Below are positions 42,322-43,306 of a DNA stretch of 43,306 bases, one piece after another. Positions within the stretch are counted from its first letter, which is position 1; every line of letters begins with the position of its first letter. Under the pieces are notes generated by a model. The model was not told where the DNA came from, ran no database searches, and saw only the letters and a list, made by a program, of their open reading frames with translations. Source of the DNA: an uncultured Oscillospiraceae bacterium (GTDB taxonomy: Bacteria > Bacillota > Clostridia > Oscillospirales > Oscillospiraceae). The translations under genes and the position numbers were made by a program. The stretch is taken from assembly GCA_934636305.1 (NCBI GenBank), contig CAKUAM010000009.1, forward strand, positions 1 to 43,306. Reading direction: 5' to 3'.

Positions 42322-42354
42322 AGACACGCTGCAGCGAGATGCCGCAGCGTGTCT
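42322..42354 (-). other. Hairpin in the oadA leader
   Basis: An 11-bp stem (42322-42332 with 42344-42354) lies just after the likely oadA transcription start. Only three T follow on the minus strand. It could be a weak terminator for pckA readthrough or an mRNA 5' stabiliser. Confidence 0.5.
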
Positions 42355-42367
42355 CGCGCTATCATCT

Positions 42368-42396
42368 AGTATATCCGATATTTTTCTGGAAGTAAA
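42368..42396 (-). promoter_or_regulatory. Sigma-A promoter of the oadA operon
   Basis: On the minus strand TTTACT (42391-42396), 17 bases, then TATACT (42368-42373), giving a leader of about 115 bases. Confidence 0.65.
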
Positions 42397-42451
42397 TTGA
42401 ATCCGGCGTTAAGAAATTATCTAGAAACCGGGTTCTGCTGCAATCGGATGC

Positions 42452-43306
<855 letters not shown>

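Overview
The window looks like chromosomal DNA from an anaerobic Clostridia-class Firmicute, probably an Oscillospiraceae-type gut bacterium. This is an inference from GC-rich codon use, strong AAGGAGG ribosome sites, T-box and cobalamin riboswitch control, a CarD-type regulator, lipoprotein-anchored transport components and a Na+-translocating oxaloacetate decarboxylase. No rRNA, tRNA, CRISPR array or phage genes were seen. The only mobile-looking DNA is a small MITE-like element near 23.4 kb.

Layout. 1-2017: two G3E/CobW-family metal GTPases, the first cut by the window edge and carrying a very His/Asp-rich insert, the second with a C-terminal YcgQ/DUF1980-like domain. 2070-6812: an ABC exporter (minus strand), an RluA-type pseudouridine synthase, a deoxynucleoside kinase with glutamate racemase, and a CarD-like regulator. 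6910-20821: a cobalamin-riboswitch-controlled unit of 13 genes. It begins with a lipoprotein form of the cobaltochelatase CbiK, a two-domain surface lipoprotein and a BtuFCD/FepBDC-like ABC importer. It continues with cbiL, cbiA, cbiC, cbiD, cbiF, cbiG, cbiH and a cbiJ-cbiE-cbiT triple fusion. Together these cover the anaerobic route from sirohydrochlorin to cobyrinate a,c-diamide.

20866-27881: ftsH with an overlapping small membrane-protein gene, a MITE, a DUF2207-like membrane protein, an Rrf2/IscR-like regulator divergent from a MATE pump, and an HD-domain 5'-deoxynucleotidase. 27942-29590: the uracil permease gene uraA behind a 30-codon leader peptide, a U-rich tract and an intrinsic terminator arranged like the enterobacterial pyrBI attenuator. 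29609-33768: a class-I aminotransferase, a fructokinase-like PfkB kinase, and a second MATE pump with its own putative leader terminator. 33828-38765: leuA-leuC-leuD-leuB under a leucine (CUC) T-box. 38777-43306 (minus strand): the oxaloacetate decarboxylase genes oadA, oadG, a separate biotin carrier and oadB, next to the 3' part of pckA.

How the genes work together. The central unit appears to couple surface handling of metal-tetrapyrroles (lipoprotein chelatase, lipoprotein binder, importer) to cytoplasmic corrin-ring synthesis, all repressed by B12. The leu operon responds to uncharged tRNA-Leu, and uraA probably responds to UTP. pckA and the Na+-pumping decarboxylase connect PEP, oxaloacetate and pyruvate metabolism to a sodium gradient. 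The strongest leads for something new are the surface CbiK/lipoprotein/importer group and the pyrBI-like uraA leader. All calls rest on reading the sequence and recalled family motifs; no database search was run.
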